This document shows positions 1 through 6,338 of a DNA stretch of 6,338 nucleotides, in pieces. The DNA lies in NCBI GenBank assembly GCA_016287975.1, contig JAEEXV010000066.1, forward strand, positions 1-6,338, given 5' to 3'. The stretch comes from Lentisphaeria bacterium. Lineage in GTDB: Bacteria > Verrucomicrobiota > Lentisphaeria > Oligosphaerales > Oligosphaeraceae. How positions within the stretch are numbered: position 1 is the stretch's first letter; every line of letters starts with the position of its first letter. The notes under the pieces are model-generated. The model was not told the DNA's origin and did no database searches. It saw nothing but the letters and a program-made list of their open reading frames with translations. Position numbers and translations under genes: made by a program.

Positions 1-255
1 GCGGCCAACTACGGCGGTTCTCCGAACTACTACTGGCCGCGGATCCTCTATCTGGAAGGACTGATTCCCGCCGCGAAGGCGAACGGCGCGACCGGGGCGG
101 TCTACTGGAAATTGCTGAAGTGCCCCGCGGCCAACTACGGCGGTTCTCCGAACTACTACTGGCCGCGGATCCTCTATCTGGAAGGACTGATTCCCGCCGC
201 GAAGGCGAACGGCGCGACCGGGGCGGTCTACTGGAAATTGCTGAAGTGCCCCGCG
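1..255 (+). repeat. Perfect 126-bp in-frame tandem duplication
   Basis: Bases 1-126 recur without any mismatch as 127-252. The match runs three bases further (129 identical bases at an offset of 126) and breaks at 256 (T) versus 130 (G). The period equals 42 codons, so the frame is kept and a block ending in LLKCP occurs twice. The left boundary coincides with the window start, so more copies could lie upstream. It could be a recent slippage or recombination event, or an assembly artefact at a contig end. Confidence 0.97.
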
Positions 256-660
256 TCCCCCAACGTCCTCTATTGGTTCTACTACAACGGCCGCTACGCG
301 GACTACGGCTACAACAACGACTACATCGGGACCAGCCGCCGCGTGACCGGCACCGACATCGGCCAGGTCGGCCCCTCGGCGCACTTCTCGAAGATTCCCT
401 CGCCGTCCCAGACCATCCTGTGCTTGGACGCGGTGTACACGGTCGGGCACAAGGAGTACGGCTTCTCGTATTCCAGCAGCCATCCCAGCACCGTCTATGG
501 GGCGCCGGAACCCCGGCATGGCAACGCGCTGAATGTGCTGTGGTGCGACGGGCATGCGTCGACGGTCAAGACAGGGCCGCTGGCGGCGAATGCGTACTCC
601 ACGCTTGGGAGTTGGTCAAACCACGGAAAGACCGGCAACTACTGGGATTTGGACAAGTGA
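1..660 (+). CDS. H-X9-DG pseudopilin-like protein, C-terminal part (5' end outside window)
   Basis: The reading frame is open from base 1 to the TGA at 658-660, giving 219 visible residues. The N-terminal prepilin helix that would be expected lies outside the window. Near the C-terminus, His173 (codon at 517), nine residues and then Asp-Gly form the H-X9-DG motif (HGNALNVLWCDG), which defines a family of prepilin-processing-associated, DUF1559-like proteins abundant in Planctomycetota and Lentisphaerota. Other family-like traits are the LLKCP segment, the aromatic run YWFYYNGRYADYGYNNDY and the segment PSPSQTILCLDA. Members are thought to be exported, pseudopilin-like surface or secretion proteins, but their exact role is unknown. 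Residues 1-42 are repeated exactly as 43-84 by a 126-bp duplication. The symporter gene starts 21 bp downstream, which suggests one transcript. An internal TTG at 112 could be called as a start, but it lies inside the duplicated segment and is very unlikely to be the real one. The family call is firm; the function is not. Confidence 0.85.
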   Translation, partial: AANYGGSPNYYWPRILYLEGLIPAAKANGATGAVYWKLLKCPAANYGGSPNYYWPRILYLEGLIPAAKANGATGAVYWKLLKCPASPNVLYWFYYNGRYADYGYNNDYIGTSRRVTGTDIGQVGPSAHFSKIPSPSQTILCLDAVYTVGHKEYGFSYSSSHPSTVYGAPEPRHGNALNVLWCDGHASTVKTGPLAANAYSTLGSWSNHGKTGNYWDLDK

Positions 661-665
661 GCCTG

Positions 666-672
666 AGGGGGG
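666..672 (+). promoter_or_regulatory. Ribosome binding site of the symporter gene
   Basis: A purine run (AGGGGGG) ends nine bases before the ATG at 682. It lies in the 21-bp gap after the H-X9-DG gene and supports the 682 start. No promoter or terminator fits into this gap, so the symporter is probably read from an upstream promoter. Confidence 0.55.
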
Positions 673-681
673 CCGGGTAGC

Positions 682-2448
682 ATGCGACTGCATCTGTTGA
701 ACTACGTGGTGATGGCCGTCTACATGGCGGCCTTGGTCGTCATCGGCTTCTGGTCCTCCGGGAGCAAGAGCAAGGATTCCCGTTCCTTTCTGCTGGGAGG
801 GGGTAAGATGCCGGCGCTGGCGCTGGGCATTTCGTGCCTGATGGCGGCGCTGAGCGCCTTTTCGTTGGTGATGGTTCCCGGGGAGATCTTCAACCACGGC
901 CTGTCGTTCTGGGTGCTGGGGTTGATCACGCCCATCTTCACGATGGTGACCGTGCGGATCTTCATCCCCTTCTACTTCAAACTCGGCAGCTACACCCCCT
1001 ACGAATACCTCGAATACCGCTACAGCGCGAAGGTGCGCTCGCTGGTCGCAGGCCTTGGCATCTACACCCGCCTCATCTACCTGGGGATGGTGCTGTATTC
1101 CACCAGCAAGATCTTCGAGGGGGCGGCGGGGTGGCCGCCGTGGATCTCGATTCTTGTCATCGGCGGCTTCGCGCTGGTCTTCGCCGCCGTGGGCGGCCTG
1201 AAGGCGGTGGTGTGGACGGATGTGCTGCAGTTCATCGTGCTGGTGGGCGGGCTGTTCTGCATCATCGGTTTCCTGATCGCGAAGATCGACGGGGGGATCG
1301 TCACCGCCGTGACGTGTCCCTTCCGGAATGGCCATGGGCTGGCGAACTTCTCGGATCACTCCTTCTTCACGGGCAGTCCGTATTCGCGTCTCTGCTTCTG
1401 GCTGCTGCTGCTGGGCTATTTCCTGACGCCAGTGAGCACGATGTGCAGCGACCAGATGACCATCCAGCGGCTGATCGCGTCGGGCAGCGTGAAGAACGCG
1501 GTCAAGACGCAGACGGTCAACGCGATGCTGACCATTCCGACGGAGATCATCCTGTGGTTCATCGGGCTGGCCGTCTTCACCTTCTTCTTCCAGCATCCCG
1601 AGCTGCCGAAGCAGGAGGGCGACACGGCGTTGTTCTTCTTCATCTCCACGCAACTGCCGACGCCGATTCCGGGGCTGGTGCTGTCGGGGATGATGGCGGC
1701 GGTGATCTCGACTCTGAACGCCGTCTTCAACGGCATGGCGACCGTCTACCTGAAGGAGTTCCATGTGCGCTACTTCCGTCCTGGTCTGCCGGAGGAGCGG
1801 CAGGTGCGGGTCGCGCGGATCGCGACGGCGGTCATCGGCCTCCTGGCGATCGCGCTGGGGCTGCTGATCATCTATTCGGCGAAGTGGCTGCGGCAGAGCG
1901 TGGTGGAGGCGTCGACCATCTTCAAGGCGCTGGAGATCATCGTGATGCCCGCATTCCTCTTCGCGATCCTCTCGAAGCGCGCGAGCACGACGCTGGTGTG
2001 GGTGACGGCAGGACTGATGTGGGGCGTCAAAGTCGGCACGCTGACCTGGTACACCCTGAGCACGGCGGCGGTCGCGCACTGGGAGCCGGGGATGCCGATG
2101 GGATGGGGCGGCCCGGTAAGGCCCTACGCGGGAATCGCATTCGTGGCGCTGGGCATCGTGCTGGCGTGGCTGTGGCGCGTCTGCCGTGCGCGGCGACGCA
2201 CGGCGTTCACGCTGATGCTCTGCTCCATGATCTCGTTCGGCTATGCGGCGGGGCTGCTGCTGTGGAGCCTCTTCAGCAACACGCTGATCAAGGACGTGCC
2301 GCGCTCGCTCAGCTTCCAGTGGGGCGGGCTGCCGCTGACCATCCTCTATGTGACGATGGGACTGCTCTGGTGCCGTTTCGGGCCGCCTCAGCCGAAGGAG
2401 AAGTACCAGGGCCTGACGTTGTTTGATTCGGGCGAGGTCGTCAAGTGA
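682..2448 (+). CDS. SSS-family sodium:solute symporter
   Basis: This complete 588-residue polytopic membrane protein probably imports a small solute (sugar, sugar acid, amino acid or similar) together with Na+ across the inner membrane. Hydrophobic segments lie near residues 5-24, 45-65, 77-98, 120-140, 155-176, 181-200, 236-254, 281-303, 329-352, 379-399, 411-430, 436-456, 482-500, 508-531 and 549-565. The first 14 match the vSGLT/SLC5 layout and the last is an extra C-terminal one. Family hallmarks are TPYEYLEYRY (105-114), GGLKAVVWTDVLQ (171-183) and the ninth helix with Ser343-Thr344 seven and six residues before Asn350. That pair aligns with the Ser-Ser/Thr of the Na2 sodium site, so Na+ coupling looks intact. 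The ATG at 682 places the first helix directly at the N-terminus, as is usual. The hydrophilic tail from about residue 566 is short. It sits 21 bp after the H-X9-DG gene and 32 bp before the transglutaminase-barrel gene, which suggests uptake of a product of the exported proteins. The substrate cannot be deduced from sequence in this family. Confidence 0.93.
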   Translation: MRLHLLNYVVMAVYMAALVVIGFWSSGSKSKDSRSFLLGGGKMPALALGISCLMAALSAFSLVMVPGEIFNHGLSFWVLGLITPIFTMVTVRIFIPFYFKLGSYTPYEYLEYRYSAKVRSLVAGLGIYTRLIYLGMVLYSTSKIFEGAAGWPPWISILVIGGFALVFAAVGGLKAVVWTDVLQFIVLVGGLFCIIGFLIAKIDGGIVTAVTCPFRNGHGLANFSDHSFFTGSPYSRLCFWLLLLGYFLTPVSTMCSDQMTIQRLIASGSVKNAVKTQTVNAMLTIPTEIILWFIGLAVFTFFFQHPELPKQEGDTALFFFISTQLPTPIPGLVLSGMMAAVISTLNAVFNGMATVYLKEFHVRYFRPGLPEERQVRVARIATAVIGLLAIALGLLIIYSAKWLRQSVVEASTIFKALEIIVMPAFLFAILSKRASTTLVWVTAGLMWGVKVGTLTWYTLSTAAVAHWEPGMPMGWGGPVRPYAGIAFVALGIVLAWLWRVCRARRRTAFTLMLCSMISFGYAAGLLLWSLFSNTLIKDVPRSLSFQWGGLPLTILYVTMGLLWCRFGPPQPKEKYQGLTLFDSGEVVK

Positions 2449-2468
2449 CACGCTCATGCACCATGAGC

Positions 2469-2475
2469 AAGGAGG
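2469..2475 (+). promoter_or_regulatory. Strong Shine-Dalgarno that fixes the start at 2481
   Basis: AAGGAGG lies five bases before the ATG at 2481. The same frame is open further upstream, with a GTG at 2445 overlapping the symporter stop codon and an ATG at 2463. Those starts would add 12 or 6 mostly polar residues in front of a typical signal peptide, and the ATG at 2463 would place this Shine-Dalgarno inside the coding region. The site therefore selects 2481. Confidence 0.85.
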
Positions 2476-2480
2476 CAGTG

Positions 2481-5003
2481 ATGAAGCGGAGTTTGCTGGG
2501 AGTTTGTGTGGTGTTTGCGGCGTGCCTGCTGGTCGGGGGCGAGGCAGTCCGCGACTGGGCGGGGCTGCGCGAATACACGGGGGCGAATGCGGTGCGCCGC
2601 GTCTTCGGTGAATGGCGCGAGAAGGCGTGGCGGCTGAACTGCGAGCAGTTGGCGCTCAACTACGGCGAGAACGTGGACTATGAACTGCGGCGCGAGCAGG
2701 TGCTTTTCATGCCCGAAACCGCAGAGTTCCTCTACAGCGCGGCGGCGGTCCTGAAGCCTCGCTACCGCAAGGGGACGCGCCCTGCGCTGGAGGCGGTGGT
2801 CGCGCCCCTTGTGGCGGGGTGCGCGGACGCTCAGTCCAAGGCGGCGGCGATTGCGCGGCACTGCCGGGACCTGAAGAACAAGGCGCAGGGTCAGGCGCGG
2901 CATCTGGTGTTCGGCGGCACGGAGGAGGAACTTCTCCAGCGCGGGGAGGACTTGGGCGAATGCCTCGGGCGCCTCTTCGTCGCCCTCTGCGAGGTCGCGG
3001 GAATCCCCGCGCGCATCGTCATGCATGACATCAGCGGCCACACTGCGGCGGAGGCATGGCTAGGAGGGCGCTGGGGATACTTCGACCTCCAGCGCGGCAT
3101 CTGGTTCCTGAACGCGGACGGGCAAATCGCCTCGCTACGGGACCTCGTCGCGAATCCGGCGCTGGCGGAGCGTCCCGCGGCTCCGGAGCAGGTGGATGCG
3201 GCGTGGGCCAGGCTGTGCCGGGAACGACTTTTCCATCCATCGGAGATCCATGGCTTCGAGTATTACTCCCTGGCGGACGCCGGGAAGTACCACTATGGGA
3301 AGGTGACGCGCGCCGAGGCTGTGTCGGCGGGGCTGTTCAAGATCAGCCCGATCTATGACGCGGTGAGCCGGAAGGTATTCGGGTTGCCGGTGGAGATCGG
3401 GGACTACTTCTGGGAGCGGAGGCCGCTGAAGCAGTTGCCGCTGATCTGGCGCAACGACGGCTTCTCGCCGTGGTATGAGATCGTGCCGCCGGCGCGCGCC
3501 GAGACTGTGGACCGTGACTACATCGCGCCGTTTGCGGGCGGCCCCTACAAGATCATGGTGTGGGGAACGGGACCGGGGAGCACCTTCTCGCACCGCACCA
3601 AGGCCGGCGAGATCTTCGGCTACGAGGTCAAGGAAGAGCAGTGGAAGACCATGTTCCGCAAAGGCGACCGCTATGTCCACGACAACATCGCGGGCCTCAT
3701 CCGGCAGGGCATCGACCCCCAGCAGTTCATCGCGAAACTCGTGCACGCCCGCGGCATGCAGTTCTACTCCCGCCTGGAGATGAACCACGCCTTCGCGCCG
3801 CCGGTCAAGACGAACTGGCTGTGGCTGGCCTTCGTCGGCGAGTTCTGCAAGAACCACCCGGAGTATCTGATGGAGCCCCACAAGGTGCGGATGGACTACA
3901 GTTTCCCCGCCGTGCGCGAATTCCAACTCGCGATCCTGCGCGAACTCGCGGAGGCCGGCCTTGAAGGCCTTGAACTGGACTTCTCCATCTACCCGCCGTA
4001 TTTCACGACGCCGAAGCCGGAGGTCATGACCGGTTTCGTCCGCGATGTCCGCAAGATGCTCGACGAGGTCGGCGCACGCCAGGGACACCGGATCACGCTG
4101 CAGGCGGTCGTCGAGATCGTCACGACGGAGCGTCATGGACTGGACTGGAAGCGCTGGATGGAGGAGAAACTGGTGGACCGGATGCTGGTCTCCTTCGTGG
4201 GGCACGGGGGAAACCAGCGCGAGTTCGACATCCGCGCCGACGAAATGGTGCGCGTCGGCCGCCGTACCGGCTGCGAGGTCTACGGACAGACTCTGGAGAG
4301 CCTCTCCATCTTCGCGGAGGACGCGAAGCCCGACGGCATCAAGCGCTATTCGCGCCGGAAACTGCCCGAGGAGCATTTCGCGCAGGCGCTCATCTTCATG
4401 CGCAGCGGCGTCGACGGGCTGGAGATGGCGCAGGGCTCCAATCGGCGCTACAGCCAGTACAAGCGGGAGTTCGACCTCATGGGGACGCCGGCATACGTGG
4501 AGTACTGCGACAAGAACTACCTGGTGGACCCGTTCCCGAATCCGGCGCCGTTCCGGCCGGACCTCGCCGCCGCCCAGACCCGATACACCGAGACGAAGAT
4601 GGTGCATCTGCGCATCGCGGACGACATCGCGGGGGCGCGGGAGGCGGGCAGGCGGGTCAAGACGATGCTGCTGCTGAATCTGCGTCCGCTGAAGGAAGGC
4701 GAGAGAATGCGGCTCTATATTAACGGGCACGGCCCCCTGCTGATCGACGGCAATGACCCGAAGGAGAATCAGCGGACGGACGCGAATGTCGTGATCTCCT
4801 CCGACCAGGACAAGCGCATCCCCAACTGGTGGCTGCGGGGCCTCCATGAACTGGCGTTCGAGCCGGAGTGGCTCTGGCTGGGGGAGAACATCATCCGGAT
4901 GGTCTACGAAACCGACACCCCAAAAGGCCGCGAAAAGATCCAGGTGCAGTGGCCGGAAGTGCGGGTGCGGTACCATGCCACGGGCAAGCAATCGCAGCGC
5001 TGA
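2481..5003 (+). CDS. Secreted transglutaminase-like / GHL10-like TIM-barrel fusion protein
   Basis: This is an 840-residue exported protein. Residues 1-22 form a signal peptide (MKRS, a hydrophobic core, probable cleavage near GGEA-V). A Cys at 15 makes a lipoprotein signal possible but less likely. Residues about 150-205 resemble a transglutaminase-like (papain-fold) core: GEC with Cys161, VAGIPARIV at 172-180, SGHTAAEAW with His187 and WGYFD with Asp202, so the Cys-His-Asp triad is present. From about residue 323 to 690 it resembles the barrel of GHL10-type proteins (family-10-like glycosyl hydrolases), starting at RNDGFSPWYE and carrying the acidic strand motif EGLELDF with Glu498 and Asp500, then LDWKRWMEEKLVD. 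Residues about 705-835 look like an all-beta domain (LYINGHGPLL, GENIIRMVYE). The barrel half aligns by eye with the next gene, which lacks the N-terminal part. The gene follows the symporter by 32 bp, so they probably share a transcript. It may cleave or bind a glycan or glycopeptide outside the cytoplasm. Neither the activity nor the substrate is known, and such barrel proteins have few characterised members. Confidence 0.82.
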   Translation: MKRSLLGVCVVFAACLLVGGEAVRDWAGLREYTGANAVRRVFGEWREKAWRLNCEQLALNYGENVDYELRREQVLFMPETAEFLYSAAAVLKPRYRKGTRPALEAVVAPLVAGCADAQSKAAAIARHCRDLKNKAQGQARHLVFGGTEEELLQRGEDLGECLGRLFVALCEVAGIPARIVMHDISGHTAAEAWLGGRWGYFDLQRGIWFLNADGQIASLRDLVANPALAERPAAPEQVDAAWARLCRERLFHPSEIHGFEYYSLADAGKYHYGKVTRAEAVSAGLFKISPIYDAVSRKVFGLPVEIGDYFWERRPLKQLPLIWRNDGFSPWYEIVPPARAETVDRDYIAPFAGGPYKIMVWGTGPGSTFSHRTKAGEIFGYEVKEEQWKTMFRKGDRYVHDNIAGLIRQGIDPQQFIAKLVHARGMQFYSRLEMNHAFAPPVKTNWLWLAFVGEFCKNHPEYLMEPHKVRMDYSFPAVREFQLAILRELAEAGLEGLELDFSIYPPYFTTPKPEVMTGFVRDVRKMLDEVGARQGHRITLQAVVEIVTTERHGLDWKRWMEEKLVDRMLVSFVGHGGNQREFDIRADEMVRVGRRTGCEVYGQTLESLSIFAEDAKPDGIKRYSRRKLPEEHFAQALIFMRSGVDGLEMAQGSNRRYSQYKREFDLMGTPAYVEYCDKNYLVDPFPNPAPFRPDLAAAQTRYTETKMVHLRIADDIAGAREAGRRVKTMLLLNLRPLKEGERMRLYINGHGPLLIDGNDPKENQRTDANVVISSDQDKRIPNWWLRGLHELAFEPEWLWLGENIIRMVYETDTPKGREKIQVQWPEVRVRYHATGKQSQR

Positions 5004-5014
5004 ATCTTGAAGAC

Positions 5015-5132
5015 GACCCTGGACCCTGGACCCACGACTCCGGACCCTGGACCCACGACTCTGGACCCACGACTCTGGACCCTGGACCCACGACTCCGGA
5101 CCCTGGACCCACGACTCCGGACCCTGGACCCA
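5015..5132. repeat. 21-bp tandem repeat array made of three heptamers
   Basis: The unit reads GGACCCT, then GGACCCA, then CGACTCC or CGACTCT. Full 21-bp units occupy 5021-5041, 5042-5062, 5077-5097 and 5098-5118. One unit (5063-5076) is only 14 bp and lacks the first heptamer. A partial unit (5119-5132) closes the array and a six-base fragment (5015-5020) precedes it. Apart from the last base of the third heptamer (C or T), the full units are identical. There are no spacers, so it is not a CRISPR array. It starts 11 bases after the upstream stop codon. Its origin (slippage, or a dispersed intergenic repeat family) and any role are unknown. Confidence 0.95.
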
Positions 5133-5140
5133 TGTTCTGT

Positions 5141-5157
5141 GCCGGCCCTGGGCCGGT
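5141..5157. other. GC-rich inverted repeat, possible hairpin
   Basis: CCGGCCC at 5142-5148 and GGGCCGG at 5150-5156 are exact inverted copies around a single T, and the flanking G and T can add a wobble pair. In RNA this would fold as a stem of about six or seven pairs with a tight three-base loop. No T-run follows, so it does not qualify as a standard Rho-independent terminator. It may weaken read-through between the two barrel genes, or may mean nothing in such GC-rich DNA. Confidence 0.4.
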
Positions 5158-5226
5158 GGCGGGAGCCGGGGTTTGGCTTTCGGAGCAAATGATTTTGGCA
5201 ACCATCACCATAGACAAGGCAAATCC

Positions 5227-6338
5227 ATGAAGAATCTCCTGGCATTGTTTGCATTGGCGGCGATCACAGCGGCGCTGCGGGCGGCGGACGACTTCGAGGC
5301 GCTTCGTCAGAAGGCGATTGGGCGCAAGCGCGAGGTGATCTACAACACGGACGGCTGCGATGCGCTGTACTATCCGCGCGAGCGGCCGGCGACGAAGGCG
5401 GATTTCATGGGGTGGCGGCTGGCGCACGCGAAAGGCGGGGCCATCGACACGATCTTCTACAACCCGGTGTCGAGCGGCTTCACCTATCTCACGATCGGGA
5501 CGAAGGCGGGCGAGCAACTGCTGGTGGATCCGCCGCACGCCCCGAAGGCGCGCAATGTGACGAAGGAACTGCTGGCGCAGGGGACCGACCCGCTGAAGAT
5601 CGCGGAGGAGTTCTGCCGCGCCGAGGGGTTCGAGTTCTTCGCCTCCCTGCGGATGAACGACACGCACGACGCGGCGCATCACCCCGACCGTCCGTATTTC
5701 CTGATGAGCCGCTACAAGATCGCCCACCCGGAACTGCTGTTCGGGAGCGTGGACAACCGGCCGCCGCACTGCAACTGGAGCGCGGTGGACTACACGCGCA
5801 AGGAGATCCGTGACCGCATGAAGGCGGTCGTGGCGGAGATCTGCAGCAACTACGACATCGACGGCATTGAGTACGACTTCTTCCGGCACATGCAGTTGCT
5901 CAAGTCCGTGGCCTGGGGCGGGCGCGCCTCCGACGCCGAACTCGCCATGATGACCGACTTCATGCGCGAACTGCGCGCGGTGACGGAGGCGGCGGGGCGC
6001 CGGCGCGGCCGTCCCATCCTCGTGGCGGTGCGCACGCCGGATTCGGTCGGCTACTGCAAGGGCGTCGGCATCGACCTGGAGCGCTGGATGAAGGAGAAGC
6101 TCATCGACCTCTGGATCGGCAGCGGCTACTTCCGCCTGAACAACTGGGGCGAATCGGTACGGCTCGCGCATTCGCACGGGGTGAAGTTCTATGCGTCGCT
6201 GGACGAATCGCGCATCCCGGGGCATCTGCCCCTGGGACACCGCAACAGCGTGGAGGCATACGCCGCCAGGGCGCTCGCGGCGCGCGCGGAGGGCTGCGAC
6301 GGCGTCTACTACTTCAATCTCGAGTATGAGAAACTCGA
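5227..6338 (+). CDS. Secreted GHL10-like TIM-barrel protein (3' end outside window)
   Basis: The frame is open from the ATG at 5227 to the window end, giving 370 residues with no stop. AAGG at 5216-5219 is a modest ribosome binding site. Residues 1-20 form a signal peptide (MKN, a hydrophobic Leu/Ala core, probable cleavage near RAA-D). The mature part opens with REVIYNTDGCDALYYP (35-50), typical of GHL10-like barrels annotated as family-10-like glycosyl hydrolases in PVC bacteria. Further barrel features are EFFASLRMND (136-145), the acidic strand motif IDGIEYDFF (211-219) with Glu215 and Asp217, GIDLERWMKEKLIDLWIG (281-298) and GVKFYASLDE (318-327). It aligns by eye with residues about 323-690 of the preceding gene, including the acidic pair, but lacks the transglutaminase-like domain. 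The two probably arose by duplication and may work on related substrates outside the cytoplasm. The C-terminal beta domain seen in the neighbour would lie beyond the window. The specific reaction is unknown. Confidence 0.85.
   Translation, partial: MKNLLALFALAAITAALRAADDFEALRQKAIGRKREVIYNTDGCDALYYPRERPATKADFMGWRLAHAKGGAIDTIFYNPVSSGFTYLTIGTKAGEQLLVDPPHAPKARNVTKELLAQGTDPLKIAEEFCRAEGFEFFASLRMNDTHDAAHHPDRPYFLMSRYKIAHPELLFGSVDNRPPHCNWSAVDYTRKEIRDRMKAVVAEICSNYDIDGIEYDFFRHMQLLKSVAWGGRASDAELAMMTDFMRELRAVTEAAGRRRGRPILVAVRTPDSVGYCKGVGIDLERWMKEKLIDLWIGSGYFRLNNWGESVRLAHSHGVKFYASLDESRIPGHLPLGHRNSVEAYAARALAARAEGCDGVYYFNLEYEKL

Larger units (their letters stand above)
5004..5226. other. Intergenic region between the two barrel genes
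   Basis: These 223 bp hold a tandem repeat array (5015-5132), a GC-rich inverted repeat (5141-5157) and a less GC-rich leader (about 5184-5226) with the sequence AAGG at 5216-5219, seven bases before the next ATG. I see no convincing -35/-10 pair. A TTGGCA at 5195-5200 resembles a -35 box, but the matching -10 would overlap the ribosome binding site. Open frames run through the array only because its period is a multiple of three. Confidence 0.8.

Noticed and set aside
834..2426. 530-residue + strand frame inside the symporter gene
   Set aside because: It is a shifted-frame shadow with unnatural Gly/Arg/Asp/His composition and no membrane segments; the overlapping frame has all the family motifs.
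616..2457. 613-residue open frame on the - strand across the symporter gene
   Set aside because: It lies antisense to a symporter with clear family motifs, is dominated by Arg, His, Gln and Asp in low-complexity runs, and has no recognisable domain. It is a by-product of high GC at third codon positions.
2445..2480. Upstream starts (GTG at 2445, ATG at 2463) for the transglutaminase-barrel gene
   Set aside because: The strong AAGGAGG at 2469-2475 and the signal peptide starting at 2481 fit the later ATG better.
5015..5132. CRISPR array
   Set aside because: The repeats are contiguous, with no unique spacers, and no cas gene is visible.
3135..5201. 688-residue open frame on the - strand across the barrel gene and repeat array
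   Set aside because: Its composition is typical of a shadow frame, and the WVQGPES-like repeats at its N-terminal end are simply the 21-bp array read backwards.
5195..5226. Sigma-70 promoter starting with TTGGCA
   Set aside because: At normal spacing the -10 box would fall at about 5218 in AGGCAAAT, overlapping the ribosome binding site and not resembling TATAAT.
5007..5230. Small proteins encoded by the repeat region (about 60-120 residues)
   Set aside because: The frames exist only because the repeat period is a multiple of three. They lack credible ribosome binding sites and clash with the adjacent genes.
4891..6240. 449-residue open frame on the - strand across the array and the last gene
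   Set aside because: It is antisense to a signal-peptide-bearing barrel protein, and its C-terminal part is again the translated minisatellite.

Overview
The window is a GC-rich, tightly packed stretch of bacterial DNA with four genes, all on the + strand. The first and last are cut by the window edges. I see no convincing gene on the - strand, no tRNA or rRNA, no insertion sequence and no CRISPR array. The best guide to the organism is the first gene, which ends in an H-X9-DG motif. Proteins of this pseudopilin-like class are greatly expanded in the Planctomycetota-Verrucomicrobiota-Lentisphaerota group (PVC bacteria). Together with the high GC, the sodium symporter and the secreted GHL10-like proteins, this suggests a polysaccharide-degrading PVC bacterium, perhaps Lentisphaerota (Victivallis-like) or Kiritimatiellota. 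This is inference from gene content; no marker gene is present.

Layout: (1) 1-660, the C-terminal part of an H-X9-DG pseudopilin-like protein, containing a perfect 126-bp in-frame tandem duplication at the very start of the window. (2) 682-2448, a complete SSS-family sodium:solute symporter. (3) 2481-5003, a complete secreted protein that joins a transglutaminase-like domain with an intact Cys-His-Asp triad to a GHL10-like (beta/alpha)8 barrel and a C-terminal beta domain. (4) 5004-5226, an intergenic region holding a 21-bp tandem repeat array built from 7-bp sub-units, followed by a GC-rich hairpin. (5) 5227 to the window end, a second secreted GHL10-like barrel protein, incomplete, paralogous to the barrel of the preceding gene but without the transglutaminase-like domain.

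Genes 1-3 are separated by only 21 and 32 bp and are probably co-transcribed. Gene 4 lies 223 bp downstream, beyond the repeat array, and may have its own promoter. A reasonable working model is a small nutrient-acquisition locus: two exported enzymes or binding proteins act on an extracytoplasmic glycan or glycoconjugate, the symporter imports a small product, and the pseudopilin-like protein acts at the cell surface or in secretion. The substrate cannot be read from the sequence. The most notable points are the transglutaminase-barrel fusion, the tandem barrel paralogues, the heptamer-based minisatellite between them and the exact duplication in gene 1.
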